In this document: positions 1-9,149 of the stretch, piece after piece
Position numbering within the stretch: the stretch's first letter is position 1
Layout: the number at the start of each line of letters is the position of its first letter
DNA from: Desulfobulbaceae bacterium
GTDB lineage: Bacteria > Desulfobacterota > Desulfobulbia > Desulfobulbales > Desulfocapsaceae
Reading direction: 5' to 3'
DNA length: 14,186 bases
Assembly: GCA_031256095.1 (NCBI GenBank)
Contig: JAIRRG010000009.1
Coordinates: forward strand, 1 to 14,186
Made by a program: the position numbers and the translations under genes
The notes under the pieces: generated by a model
Databases searched by the model: none
The model's input: the letters and a program-made list of their open reading frames with translations, nothing else
What the model was told of the DNA's origin: nothing

Positions 1-374
1 TCCCCCATGTCCCTCAGTAACTGGTGATTCTGGTATTTCGAGTAGAGCAGGGTGGTAGAGAAGGCGTCAAAACCCGCGGCCGCCTGGAGCGCCGTTGCTG
101 TTAAGCGAAGGTCATAGCAGTGGCGGCAACGTTCCTTCTCATGAAAGACGACCCGGCGCAGATACTCGGTCAGGCCGTAGTGGTCATTGATCTCGATTGG
201 GCAGCCGGACGCCTCAGTGAATTGGCGCGCCGTGTCAAGACGGTGGCGAAATTCCCGATAAGGATGGATGTTGGGATTGAAGAAAAAAGCGTTTACCTCG
301 TGCCCCTGTTCCCGGAGGCGGCGGAGGGGATAGACGGCACAGGGGCCACAGCAGACATGGAGCAGAATACGCAT
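1..374 (-). CDS. queH: Epoxyqueuosine reductase QueH, N-terminal part (cut by window edge)
   Basis: QueH (formerly DUF208) reduces epoxyqueuosine to queuosine in the wobble base of GUN-anticodon tRNAs, the last step of queuosine synthesis; it is the non-homologous replacement of QueG. Translating the minus strand from the ATG at 374 gives 124 codons open to the left edge. The family pattern is clear: LLHVCCGPCA near the N-terminus (Cys8, Cys9, Cys12), FFFNPNIHPYREFRHRLD (about 30-47), an RCRHC motif (Cys83, Cys86) and GFDAFSTTLLYSKYQNH (101-117). The paired Cys and the later CxxC are the ligands expected for the Fe-S/metal centre of this family. An AAGG about 8 nt upstream is a weak ribosome binding site. 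The C-terminal portion lies outside the window. It is separated by about 275 nt from the GDYXXLXY gene upstream, so it probably has its own promoter, which I could not identify. Confidence 0.93.
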   Translation of the reverse strand, partial: MRILLHVCCGPCAVYPLRRLREQGHEVNAFFFNPNIHPYREFRHRLDTARQFTEASGCPIEINDHYGLTEYLRRVVFHEKERCRHCYDLRLTATALQAAAGFDAFSTTLLYSKYQNHQLLRDMG

Positions 375-650
375 CACAGAACCTTAAAATGTTGAGGCCG
401 ATGCCGAGACAGCCTAGGAGAGCACGAGGTCAGTAAAAGGCATCAGGCACAGAGCCTCTGCGATGGCTCGAAAGGGCGGGAATAAACGCGGCGCCGCTGG
501 CGAGGTTTTTGTGCAAGGCGCTGGAAGTCCAATATTGAGGGCTGGAAGATAGTGACCTGCTCCCATAAAATAGGTCCATTTAAAAAGTGAGATTTTTTGG
601 CAAAACCGATTAAGAAGCCAAGAGAAAGATTCGAGGAAAAGGCTCATCCC

Positions 651-1229
651 TTAAGGTTGTGTTTCTTTTACCTGCTTCGGCTTCGGCTGAATACGCTGCA
701 GACCCGCGTCAAGCAGATGGACGAGCAGTGATTTCCCGTCCGCATCCACCCGCAGTTCACCGTATTTCGCGTCGTCGTAGTCCTTGGCGTATCCTTCCTG
801 GAAATAAAATGCCTGGGCCGCTATCTGCGCGCCTTGCTTACGAACCCGGAAATACAGGCGGTGCTCGCCGTCCCGTAAGGGATTGCCGTCATCCAGACGG
901 ACGAATTCGGCCACCTTGCTGGCGTCAAGCCGGACGATGGCAACGCCGTCACGGGGCAGTTTTTTGGCTTCATCTCTGCCGCGTCTGGTCGGACGGAGCG
1001 CATTATCGTCACCACCCGGATACCGGTCGAGCAGCGCATTGTCAACCTCGCGGTTCAAGGCGTAGTTTACGGCCATATAGTCTCCCAGCAAGAAGGCGCG
1101 CGGATCGCGCGGGGCCAGGCGAACAATGAGGGTATCGCCGTTTTTGCTCTGTTCCTCTTTTGTCCACACAGACCAAGCAAACCCGGCCAAAAAAAGCACG
1201 ATAAACAACGCGGCGATTATCTTACGCAT
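651..1229 (-). CDS. GDYXXLXY-domain membrane-anchored protein
   Basis: A 192-residue protein with one N-terminal hydrophobic helix (about residues 4-22) and an otherwise soluble, presumably periplasmic body. It carries the motif that names the family, GDY-MAV-NY at about residues 49-56, preceded by RLAPRDPRAFLLGD. The GDYXXLXY family has no known biochemical function; its genes typically sit next to DUF2157 and DUF4401 membrane proteins, exactly as here. The start ATG lies inside the last codons of the upstream DUF2157-DUF4401 gene (8-nt overlap), so translation is probably coupled and the two proteins are likely partners. A function cannot be given; a role at the inner membrane as a small accessory subunit is inference from the operon and topology only. 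Confidence 0.88.
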   Translation of the reverse strand: MRKIIAALFIVLFLAGFAWSVWTKEEQSKNGDTLIVRLAPRDPRAFLLGDYMAVNYALNREVDNALLDRYPGGDDNALRPTRRGRDEAKKLPRDGVAIVRLDASKVAEFVRLDDGNPLRDGEHRLYFRVRKQGAQIAAQAFYFQEGYAKDYDDAKYGELRVDADGKSLLVHLLDAGLQRIQPKPKQVKETQP

Positions 1230-3624
1230 GACCGCCTCCCGTATAAGCGATCGGATATTGTTTCATCAGCATGCGCATACAAATACCGGCGGCGCATAAG
1301 CCCACCCCAGTCCCCGTCAGCGTTATGGATTTATACAGCAAGGTGGTGTTGAGATTGTAATAGTAGCAGAAGAAATACGCGACCAGGGCGGCAACAGTGA
1401 CGCCCAGGGTAGCGGCATCCCCTCTGTACCTGCCGAGCGCCAGTCCCAACAGTCCGACGCTGATCCCAGGCAAAAACCACCCGCCGACCAGCGCCAGGAC
1501 GGCAAGCCCCAGAAAAAACAGCCGCACAGCCACTGTTATGCGAGGGGCTTTGGTCATCATATACGCGCAGTACAGCAGACCAATACCGGCGCCGATACCC
1601 AACATGCGCCATATTGATCCGCTCAACATCAGGTGTGGATTCAGATCAAACAGGGCGTCCATAAACCTGTTGGTTATGCCGCTGCACACAACGCTCACCA
1701 GCAAAACGCAATATATCCCGTGGAGCAAAGGTGTGAGCAGACCGTTGCCCCGTGGATGCGGTCGCCATCTTTGTTCCGCCAGCCAGCCGTATGTCATGGC
1801 GACACAGAGGAAGATATACCACGCCGCGTGCATGATCAGGCGGACAAGCATAAACGAGGACAATCTTCCCGTTTCTGCCAGCTGCTGCCTCGAATAATGC
1901 GTATAAATATCTCCCCAGAATAGAAAATCCAAGCCCCAGAAGAACAGCAACAGCCCGAAGACAGCGGCGATGGCTCGATACGCGGCGTTCCGCATAAAGG
2001 GGTAAATGATCGCAATGACCAGGGCAACGGCCAGCGGCGCCATCCGCCGTAAGTGCGAAGGCTCGAAGAATAGAACCACAGCGGCGGATACGGCGAGGGT
2101 GCCGGCGATGGCAAAGGCCAGGGTGAACTGTTCCGTGAATATGGCCTCGCGTTGCATCATAACCCTAGCCACAATCAAAAAAATAATCCCGCCCATGGCC
2201 AAGGGGAATTCCGGCGTGGACCGGACTCCCAATGTCATATACAGAAAGAACCCCAGGAAGCCGATGAGAAAGAGCGCGGCAATCCATCCCCCTACCGCCA
2301 ATTGGACAGCTATGTACCAGGGTGTGGCTGACTTGGCTGGTATGGGCGGAGGATCCTCGGCCAACAGATCTACTGTCCGCAAATGATCCCATAAAGCGTC
2401 CCAGGAAAAATGCGTCCGTAATTTTCCCCAAAAACTGGAGGAAGAGACCTGTCCGGAGCCCTCCGCGACCTCTTCCGCTTCCATCGCATGGTGCAGCCGA
2501 CGCAACAACCATCCGCATCCGGCGGTGATGCCCGCAATCACCAGTCCCCAGAAAAGAAGCTTGCCGACATTATCCCATCTGGTCTCATCTATTTTGATGA
2601 GTATGCACACCAGCAAGGTGGCAAGGCTGAACAAACCACAGCTGATCATGAACAGATCGGGCCGTTTTCTTCGATACCACAGCCAGCCGCCGAACAGTAT
2701 GGCGCCATACAACACCACATCCGTACTCTCCCGCGGCAGAAACAGATATGCGTGAGAGTCGGATCTTGACCAATCAAAAATCATCAGACCCAGGGCGAAG
2801 GTCAGCGCACACAGGAGAGCAAAACCGATGAGACGGGGAAACCATGCCGCCGTAAGCCACTCGTATCCCGGTTTATTTTTCCAGTGATGGGCCGCCGCTT
2901 CCCAGCAGGCAAGGAACAAGACCTGGGCAAGCAAGAATTCCGGCAGTCCCGAAAAACCGAAAAAGGCGTCGTCCAAGCCCAAGAGGGACATGGTGCCCAC
3001 ATACAAGGCCCCCCATGCGCTGCCAGCCAGCCAGACCAACAGCCATAGCGCCGCCTGACGCCCAACAAAGGCCAACGGCAACAGGACAAGGGTCCAGACC
3101 CGGAACAGCTCCCAGGCATCGGCGCCGGTCTGATAGACCTGCCCGTACACAGCCAAAAGTGGGCCGACGCAGAGCGAGGCCAGCAACAACGCTAATCTAC
3201 CTGCCAGGGAATCCAACCCACGCCATACGGCAACCAGTCCGGAAACAAGGATCAATGCCCCAATGAGGGTGAATTTGAAAAAATAATGTATCTCCGCCCA
3301 GTTGTAAGCGAAAAAGCAGATCACTCCCGCAGCGAAAAATAGGACCCCCCAGGAACTGAGCATGCGTTGCCAGAACCGACTCCATTGGCGTGGACCTGGT
3401 CTAATGCCCAAAAAACGCAATGCCGCTTCATAGGCTGAGGGGGAAAGTGTCCCGCCCGTGACCATCATCCGCAGCGCTCCAGGTGAAAGCGCTCGTGAGG
3501 CAGCGGGAGGACGCGATTCACAACCTTTGGCAGGCATCTTGCTCCACCCCTCAGGAATCGCTTGCGGGACAATGGAAGGACGAGACGGCTCTGGCTGGTC
3601 GGCAGGGGTGCTGTTTTCAGACAT
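1222..3624 (-). CDS. DUF2157-DUF4401 fusion, polytopic membrane protein
   Basis: An 800-residue integral membrane protein. Residues 1-45 are a polar, Pro/Ser-rich cytoplasmic tail. Residues about 48-380 resemble DUF2157: an amphipathic start (SPSAYEAALRFLGI), then many hydrophobic helices and the conserved stretch VYGQVYQTGADAWELF (about 159-174). A hydrophilic linker (about 380-432) joins it to a second membrane half, about 435-785, resembling DUF4401, ending in a short tail. I estimate roughly 20 membrane segments by eye. In other bacteria these two domains are often separate neighbouring genes; here they are fused. Neither has a known function. The start at 3624 has a good GAGGG ribosome binding site 6 nt upstream. 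Downstream it overlaps the GDYXXLXY gene by 8 nt. Upstream lie a 20-nt palindrome and the IS30 end, so its original promoter region may have been altered by the insertion. Confidence 0.87.
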   Translation of the reverse strand: MSENSTPADQPEPSRPSIVPQAIPEGWSKMPAKGCESRPPAASRALSPGALRMMVTGGTLSPSAYEAALRFLGIRPGPRQWSRFWQRMLSSWGVLFFAAGVICFFAYNWAEIHYFFKFTLIGALILVSGLVAVWRGLDSLAGRLALLLASLCVGPLLAVYGQVYQTGADAWELFRVWTLVLLPLAFVGRQAALWLLVWLAGSAWGALYVGTMSLLGLDDAFFGFSGLPEFLLAQVLFLACWEAAAHHWKNKPGYEWLTAAWFPRLIGFALLCALTFALGLMIFDWSRSDSHAYLFLPRESTDVVLYGAILFGGWLWYRRKRPDLFMISCGLFSLATLLVCILIKIDETRWDNVGKLLFWGLVIAGITAGCGWLLRRLHHAMEAEEVAEGSGQVSSSSFWGKLRTHFSWDALWDHLRTVDLLAEDPPPIPAKSATPWYIAVQLAVGGWIAALFLIGFLGFFLYMTLGVRSTPEFPLAMGGIIFLIVARVMMQREAIFTEQFTLAFAIAGTLAVSAAVVLFFEPSHLRRMAPLAVALVIAIIYPFMRNAAYRAIAAVFGLLLFFWGLDFLFWGDIYTHYSRQQLAETGRLSSFMLVRLIMHAAWYIFLCVAMTYGWLAEQRWRPHPRGNGLLTPLLHGIYCVLLVSVVCSGITNRFMDALFDLNPHLMLSGSIWRMLGIGAGIGLLYCAYMMTKAPRITVAVRLFFLGLAVLALVGGWFLPGISVGLLGLALGRYRGDAATLGVTVAALVAYFFCYYYNLNTTLLYKSITLTGTGVGLCAAGICMRMLMKQYPIAYTGGGHA

Positions 3625-3639
3625 GATCAGCCCTCATTC

Positions 3640-3645
3640 ATTGTA
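3640..3645 (-). promoter_or_regulatory. Candidate -10 box for the DUF2157-DUF4401 operon
   Basis: TACAAT (5 of 6 to TATAAT) on the minus strand, ending 15 nt before the ATG at 3624, with a GAGGG ribosome binding site between them. No good -35 hexamer is seen at 16-18 nt; that position falls inside the palindrome at 3657-3676. This fits a promoter that depends on a regulator, or it may be chance. Confidence 0.25.
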
Positions 3646-3656
3646 TTGGTTCATTG

Positions 3657-3676
3657 CTTCTCACATTTGTGAGAAG
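3657..3676. promoter_or_regulatory. 20-nt palindrome, possible operator of the membrane module
   Basis: A perfect inverted repeat with 9-nt arms CTTCTCACA / TGTGAGAAG and a 2-nt centre. It lies 33 nt upstream of the DUF2157-DUF4401 start codon and ends one base before the outermost inverted-repeat base of the IS30 element. The short loop and lack of a following T-run argue against an intrinsic terminator. A binding site for a dimeric regulator is the simplest reading. IS30-family elements often pick symmetric targets, so it may also explain the insertion site. I do not recognise it as the consensus of a named regulator. Confidence 0.45.
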
Positions 3677-3677
3677 A

Positions 3678-3701
3678 CCTGGATTCAAGTATGAAGTGCA
3701 A
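3678..3701 (+). repeat. IS30 left terminal inverted repeat
   Basis: Reads CCTGG followed by the 19-base core ATTCAAGTATGAAGTGCAA. It pairs with 4700-4723 with a single mismatch at the fifth base. The core contains, on the minus strand, the sequence that would encode Val-Ala-Leu-His-Thr-stop, a common IS30 transposase ending; the stop would be at 3685-3687. Confidence 0.85.
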
Positions 3702-4699
3702 CCGTTTGGTGCAAAGAATACCTGAGTTGGCGAAAGGAAGCCAAGGCGTTTTCGTGGGCGATTGTTCAAGCGCTGCATGACCGTGTTGATTTCCCGTGGC
3801 GAGATGGTTGTGAAGTTTCGCCCTTTGGGAAAATACTGTCTGATCAAGCCGTTAGCGCTCTCATTACTTCCACGCTCCCAAGCGGTGTAAGGATGTGTGA
3901 AATAAAAGTCGACGCCCAGCCTCTGGCTGATCGTTTCATGGCCGGCAAATTCCTTGCCATTGTCGGAGGTCAAGGTGTGTAAGCGATGGCGGTGAGGGCT
4001 GAGCAGTGCCATCACCGCGTCCCCGACAGCTCGAATGGTCCGGTACTCGACCTTGTGTATCAGGAAAAAACCTGACTTTCGCTCAACCAAGGTAACAATC
4101 GCTTGCCGGTGATTTTTGCCAATAACGGTATCGGCTTCCCAGTCTCCGATCCGTTGACGGGCCTCGACGATGGCAGGCCGCTCGTCAATCAGGCGGCGGT
4201 TCGGGATAACGCCACGTTTTTCCGGACTGCTGTAGCGTTTTTTTCGCTGCTGCTTCCGGTGCTGCAAATGTTTCCACAGCGTGCCGTCGGCCCGTTTGTC
4301 GGCATCAATGTAGCGATAGATCGCTTCATGGCTAACCCCGACATAGGCGCTGATCTGTTCCGGGCTCCATTGCTCCTTGAGCCGTTCACAGACTTGCGGC
4401 CAGACGGCTTTGCTGATCTGCCTGGCATTGACGGCATGACACTGACAAGCCCGTCGGTGGGCTGACTCGGGAAGGTATCCCTGGCGGTTACGGTTACGCC
4501 GCAATTCCCGGCTGACGGTTGATGGCGAACGCCGCAAGAGGCTGGCAATCTTTTTGTTTTTATGCCCCGCTTCCCTTAGCGTAAATCTGGTATCGTTCTT
4601 CTTGGGTGAGATGTGTATAGATCATTGTGGCAATTTCGATTGGTCGTCCAAGGGCTCAATCCTATCTCATCTCGCCCTCTTACTGACCCTTTATCAAAA

Positions 4700-4723
4700 T
4701 TGCACTTCATACTTGAATACAGG
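4700..4723 (-). repeat. IS30 right terminal inverted repeat
   Basis: The reverse complement reads CCTGT followed by ATTCAAGTATGAAGTGCAA, matching the left end except for one base. About 75 nt separate its inner edge from the presumed original transposase start at 4625. Confidence 0.85.
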
Positions 4724-4756
4724 CAGTGAAATAAAAATATGCCGTCCGGCTTGCTC

Positions 4757-6574
4757 TTAGCCGTGATTTTTCCCGCCATGAAGATGGCTGAAAATTGCCG
4801 CCGCCAGTTTGCCGCCGATGCCGGGCGCTTTCTGGAGTCCGGCCAGCGTCGCCGCCTTTAGCGCCCGGACGCTGCCGAAGTGTTTGAGCAGCGCTTTCTG
4901 CCGGTCGGCGCCGATGCCGGGGATGGCTGCCAGTTGTGAGGTTAGGCTATTTTTGCCGCGCAAGCGGCGGTGAAAGGTGACGCCGAAGCGGTGGGCCTCG
5001 TCGCGAATTCGCATCAGATACAAGAGGGCCGGATCGTGTTTTGCCAGCATAATCGGGTTCTTCCGTCCCGGTTGGTAGAGTTTTTCCCCTTCCTCGGCCC
5101 GTTCTTTGGCGATGCCCAGCCACTCGAGGCGCTCGCTGATGCCCAATTCCGCCGCCACCTCCATAGCCACACCCAATTGACCACGACCGCCATCAACCAT
5201 AAAAAGGTCAGGTAGATTGTCTTCTTCGAGGCCGCGCTGCAGCCGCCGCCGCAGTACCTCGCCCATCATTTTATAGTCGTCGGGGCCATCGACGGTTTTG
5301 ATGCGGTAGTGGCGAAAACGGCCCGGCTCCGGCTGGCCGCCACGGAAACATACGAGTGAGCCGACCGCCATCTGGCCGCTGGTGTTGGAAATATCCAGAC
5401 ATTCGATGGTTTCCGGAGACCGGGCCAGGCGCAGTTTGCCGCTCAGGGCCGCAGCCAGACCCTGCCAGGACTCTCGCCGCTTTTCCCGGTCAGCGAAGAT
5501 TTGTTGGGCATTGGTTGCGGCCATTTGCAGCAGGACCTTGTTGCGGCCAGCGCGCGGATGGAGAAACTGCACGGCAAAGCCGGCCATGTCGCTCAGTCTT
5601 TCCGCCAAGATCGCTTCATCTTCGCTTTCAAGCGGCAGCAGGATTTCTTTCGGGAAATTACTGTCCTCGTCGTACAACTGGCCGATTCCCTGGCTGATTA
5701 TCGCTGCGTCATCGCCGTAGGGGTCGTGGAGAAAAAAATCCCGGCTGCCGCTGATGGCGCCATCGCGGACAGACAAAACAACGAGCGCCGCCGCCGTCCC
5801 TTGCCGCGCCAGGCCGAAGACATCCTGGTCGTGCCGCGCCTCGCCCAGCACCACCTGCTTTTCCAGGGTGCGCGACAGGGCCAGGCTGGCGTCGCGCAGC
5901 ATGGCCGCTTCCTCGAAACGGAGGTTTTCCGCCGCCTCGCCCATGCGCCGCTCAAGGTCGGCGGCCAGGTCGCGGCTGTGACCGTCGAGGATCATCCGCA
6001 CCGATCCGACCATCTCCATATAACTGCCGTGGTCGGCCAGGCCGACGCAGGGGGCCAGGCATTGTCCCATCTGGTGATTAAGGCAGGGACGGCTGCGGCT
6101 GGGCGGCGTGTCGCCGTGGCAGCGGCGCAGCGGGAAGAGGCGGTGGATGAGCTTCAGCGTTGCCCACATGGCACCGACATCGGCGTAGGGACCAAAATAG
6201 CGGGCGCCGTCTTTTTTACGGCGGCGGGCCATGAAGACGCGCGGCCATTCTTCACGCATGGTCAGCTTGATCAGCGGATAATTTTTGTCGTCGCGCAGGA
6301 TGATGTTGTAGCGCGGGCGGTGCCGCTTGATTAGCGAGGCTTCGAGGATCAGGGCCTCCTTTTCCGTATGGGTGATGAGAATATCCACCTTGTCGACGCG
6401 AGACAGCATCACCGTCGTTTTGCTATGCCCCGCCCCCTTATCGTGGGCGTAGGAGGCGAGGCGTTTGCGCAAATCTTTGGCCTTGCCGACGTAGATCACC
6501 GTCGATTTTTTGTCGAGCATCAGATAGACGCCCGGGGCGTGCGGCGTATTGGCCAACTGTTCGGGCGGAAACAT
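4757..6574 (-). CDS. uvrC: UvrABC excinuclease subunit C
   Basis: UvrC makes the 3' and 5' incisions around DNA lesions in nucleotide excision repair, acting on the UvrB-DNA complex in the cytoplasm. The 605-residue protein is full length. It has the GIY-YIG nuclease domain (about 10-95: PGVYLM, VIYVGKAKDLRKRL, EALILEASLIK). A four-cysteine cluster follows at residues 152, 164, 172 and 176, with the 12-8-4 spacing of the Fe-S cluster cysteines reported in E. coli UvrC. Next come the UvrB-binding helix pair (about 200-235), the RNase H-like nuclease with Asp394 (CLDISN), Asp432/433 (GPDDY), Asp461 (DGGRGQL) and His528 (RDEAHRF), and tandem helix-hairpin-helix motifs (about 548-600). The ATG at 6574 has no ribosome binding site of its own and lies 6 nt after the stop of the lipoprotein gene, so it is probably translationally coupled to it. 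The IS30 element begins 33 nt after its stop codon. Confidence 0.98.
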   Translation of the reverse strand: MFPPEQLANTPHAPGVYLMLDKKSTVIYVGKAKDLRKRLASYAHDKGAGHSKTTVMLSRVDKVDILITHTEKEALILEASLIKRHRPRYNIILRDDKNYPLIKLTMREEWPRVFMARRRKKDGARYFGPYADVGAMWATLKLIHRLFPLRRCHGDTPPSRSRPCLNHQMGQCLAPCVGLADHGSYMEMVGSVRMILDGHSRDLAADLERRMGEAAENLRFEEAAMLRDASLALSRTLEKQVVLGEARHDQDVFGLARQGTAAALVVLSVRDGAISGSRDFFLHDPYGDDAAIISQGIGQLYDEDSNFPKEILLPLESEDEAILAERLSDMAGFAVQFLHPRAGRNKVLLQMAATNAQQIFADREKRRESWQGLAAALSGKLRLARSPETIECLDISNTSGQMAVGSLVCFRGGQPEPGRFRHYRIKTVDGPDDYKMMGEVLRRRLQRGLEEDNLPDLFMVDGGRGQLGVAMEVAAELGISERLEWLGIAKERAEEGEKLYQPGRKNPIMLAKHDPALLYLMRIRDEAHRFGVTFHRRLRGKNSLTSQLAAIPGIGADRQKALLKHFGSVRALKAATLAGLQKAPGIGGKLAAAIFSHLHGGKNHG

Positions 6575-6580
6575 CGCGGC

Positions 6581-7282
6581 TCAGGGGCGCGGCATTTTGC
6601 CTCGCAGCTTACTAATGAAGGCGGGGTCCAGTTCGTCTTTGCCCGGTGTAGCCATGGCCAGATTGATCTTGCCCCAGGCTTCGCGGTATTGTCCGAGCAA
6701 GTAGAGGAGCTTTGCCCAATTTTCCAGGTTGCGCGTGTGTCTCGGCGCCAGCTTGTAGGTGTAGGCAAAACGGATGAGGGCGTTATTGATCAGGCTTTTG
6801 TCCTTTTGTTGCAGTCCGGCGAAGCCGATGGCTTTGGCCTGATCGGTCATAAAATCGATGTCATTGCCAACCAGGGGCGCGGCCTCGTTGAACAGGATCA
6901 TCGCCTCGGCGGATTTGCCGGCATGGCTGCGCAAGGCCGCCATGCCCCATAGGGCCGAACCGTTTTCGTTATCAAGCAGCCAGGCTTGATTGAAGAGGCG
7001 CATGGCCGCGGCCACATCGTCCTGAGCCAGCAGATGCCAGCCCTCTTTGGCAAGGTCGCTGGCCGCCCTCTTGCGGTCGCCGTGGAATTTCGCGTCGGTT
7101 TTGGCGATGAATTGCTCCTCGGTTGCCCGTTGGGCCGCGTCTTTTGGTAACGGGCCGTATTTCGGCAGCAAGTCGATGTCTTCGTTGGGCGCGTTGGCCG
7201 CGCAGGCGCCGACGGCGCATAAAGCGCAGAGGATAAGGATAATACGGGTGATGGCGCGGCTGGCTGGGTTGGGCTGGGGCAT
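6581..7282 (-). CDS. TPR-repeat outer-membrane lipoprotein
   Basis: A 233-residue predicted lipoprotein. The N-terminal signal peptide has a hydrophobic core (ITRIILILCALCAV) and a lipobox V-G-A-C with the lipidated Cys27; Ala at +2 suggests sorting to the outer membrane. The mature part is helical and contains degenerate tetratricopeptide-like repeats (about residues 74-140, for example EGWHLLAQDDVAAAMRLFNQA and ALWGMAALRSHAGKSAEAMILFNEA, and again about 170-215), so it probably binds a protein partner. No specific function can be assigned. A GAGG ribosome binding site lies 8 nt upstream of the ATG. It follows the ABC ATPase gene by 30 nt and precedes uvrC by 6 nt; there is no functional logic linking it to DNA repair, so the arrangement is likely a matter of shared transcription. 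Confidence 0.82.
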   Translation of the reverse strand: MPQPNPASRAITRIILILCALCAVGACAANAPNEDIDLLPKYGPLPKDAAQRATEEQFIAKTDAKFHGDRKRAASDLAKEGWHLLAQDDVAAAMRLFNQAWLLDNENGSALWGMAALRSHAGKSAEAMILFNEAAPLVGNDIDFMTDQAKAIGFAGLQQKDKSLINNALIRFAYTYKLAPRHTRNLENWAKLLYLLGQYREAWGKINLAMATPGKDELDPAFISKLRGKMPRP

Positions 7283-7312
7283 GGATGTGACCTCGATAAT
7301 ATAAAATTGCCG

Positions 7313-8962
<1,650 letters not shown>

Positions 8963-8994
8963 CAGCGGTGTCCTGGGCCAAACAAGCTGTTGGA

Positions 8995-9024
8995 ATTATA
9001 GAGAGCGGCCATGGAGCAAGTGAA
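8995..9024 (-). promoter_or_regulatory. Candidate sigma-70 promoter for the ABC ATPase gene
   Basis: A perfect TATAAT at 8995-9000 with TTCACT (4 of 6 to TTGACA) 18 nt upstream at 9019-9024, in the 187-nt gap between RNase D and the ATPase gene. Transcription would begin about 25 nt before the ATG at 8962, leaving room for the AGGA ribosome binding site. It would drive the ATPase, the TPR lipoprotein and uvrC. Confidence 0.45.
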
Positions 9025-9149
9025 TTTACGCCTTCGCCCTGGCCTGGCCGACCACCTTCCTGGCGCCATTTCGTGGTGATTCGGTTCAGGTGTTCCATGT
9101 TTTTTTTGCTTATGAAGGAAAGAGGATCGTTTGCGCCGGGCGAGAAAAT

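Larger units (their letters stand above)
3638..4625 (-). pseudogene. IS30-family transposase, two apparent frameshifts
   Basis: DDE transposase that would cut and join the element's ends. The longest open frame (TTG 4537 to 3638, 299 residues) has the N-terminal HTH remnant (SPSTVSRELRRN) and the catalytic core: Asp136 in GDWEADTVIG, Asp192 in TSDNGKEF and Glu226 in GSNESANG, with 33 residues between the second Asp and Glu as in IS30. Upstream, in another frame from ATG 4625, the sequence reads IYTHLTQEERYQIYA, the standard IS30 N-terminus; it joins the main frame at REAGHKNKKIASLL only if about two bases (CT) are restored near 4578-4580. At the other end an extra A within 3705-3707 replaces the expected Val-Ala-Leu-His-Thr-stop inside the inverted repeat by Cys-Thr-Ser-Tyr-Leu, so translation runs out of the element to 3638. 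With both repaired the gene would span 4625-3685 and encode 313 residues, a normal family length. Residual activity from the TTG start cannot be excluded, but the HTH would be incomplete. Confidence 0.8.
3678..4723 (-). mobile_element. IS30-family insertion sequence
   Basis: About 1046 bp, bounded by near-perfect terminal inverted repeats and holding one IS30-type transposase gene on the minus strand, which fills nearly the whole element as is usual for the family. The right and left ends share a 19-base core ATTCAAGTATGAAGTGCAA; with the outer CCTG and one mismatch the match is 24 bases. No convincing 2-3 bp target duplication is visible, so the exact outer boundary could shift by up to five bases at each side. 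It sits between uvrC (stop 34 nt beyond the right end) and the DUF2157-DUF4401 gene (start 53 nt beyond the left end). The transposase reading frame appears broken twice, so this copy is probably not autonomous now. Confidence 0.85.

Noticed and set aside
120..395. A plus-strand 91-codon ORF near the left edge
   Set aside because: It lies opposite queH, whose conserved cysteine motifs are read clearly on the minus strand.
414..647. A 77-codon minus-strand ORF starting 3 nt after the GDYXXLXY stop
   Set aside because: No recognisable domain, and its AAGGG abuts the ATG with no spacing. The composition looks non-coding. The 375-650 stretch otherwise shows no clear terminator or promoter.
4724..4756. 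Possible intrinsic terminator after uvrC (GCCGGACGGC followed by ATATTTTTATTT)
   Set aside because: The stem is only 3-4 base pairs with a tiny loop; too weak to call.
5501..6334. A long plus-strand ORF (277 codons) opposite uvrC
   Set aside because: It is the antisense shadow of the high-GC uvrC gene; uvrC motifs in the other strand are unambiguous.
9093..9110. Run of eight or more T on the plus strand as a terminator tail
   Set aside because: No hairpin precedes it and no plus-strand gene exists nearby; on the minus strand it is an A-run.
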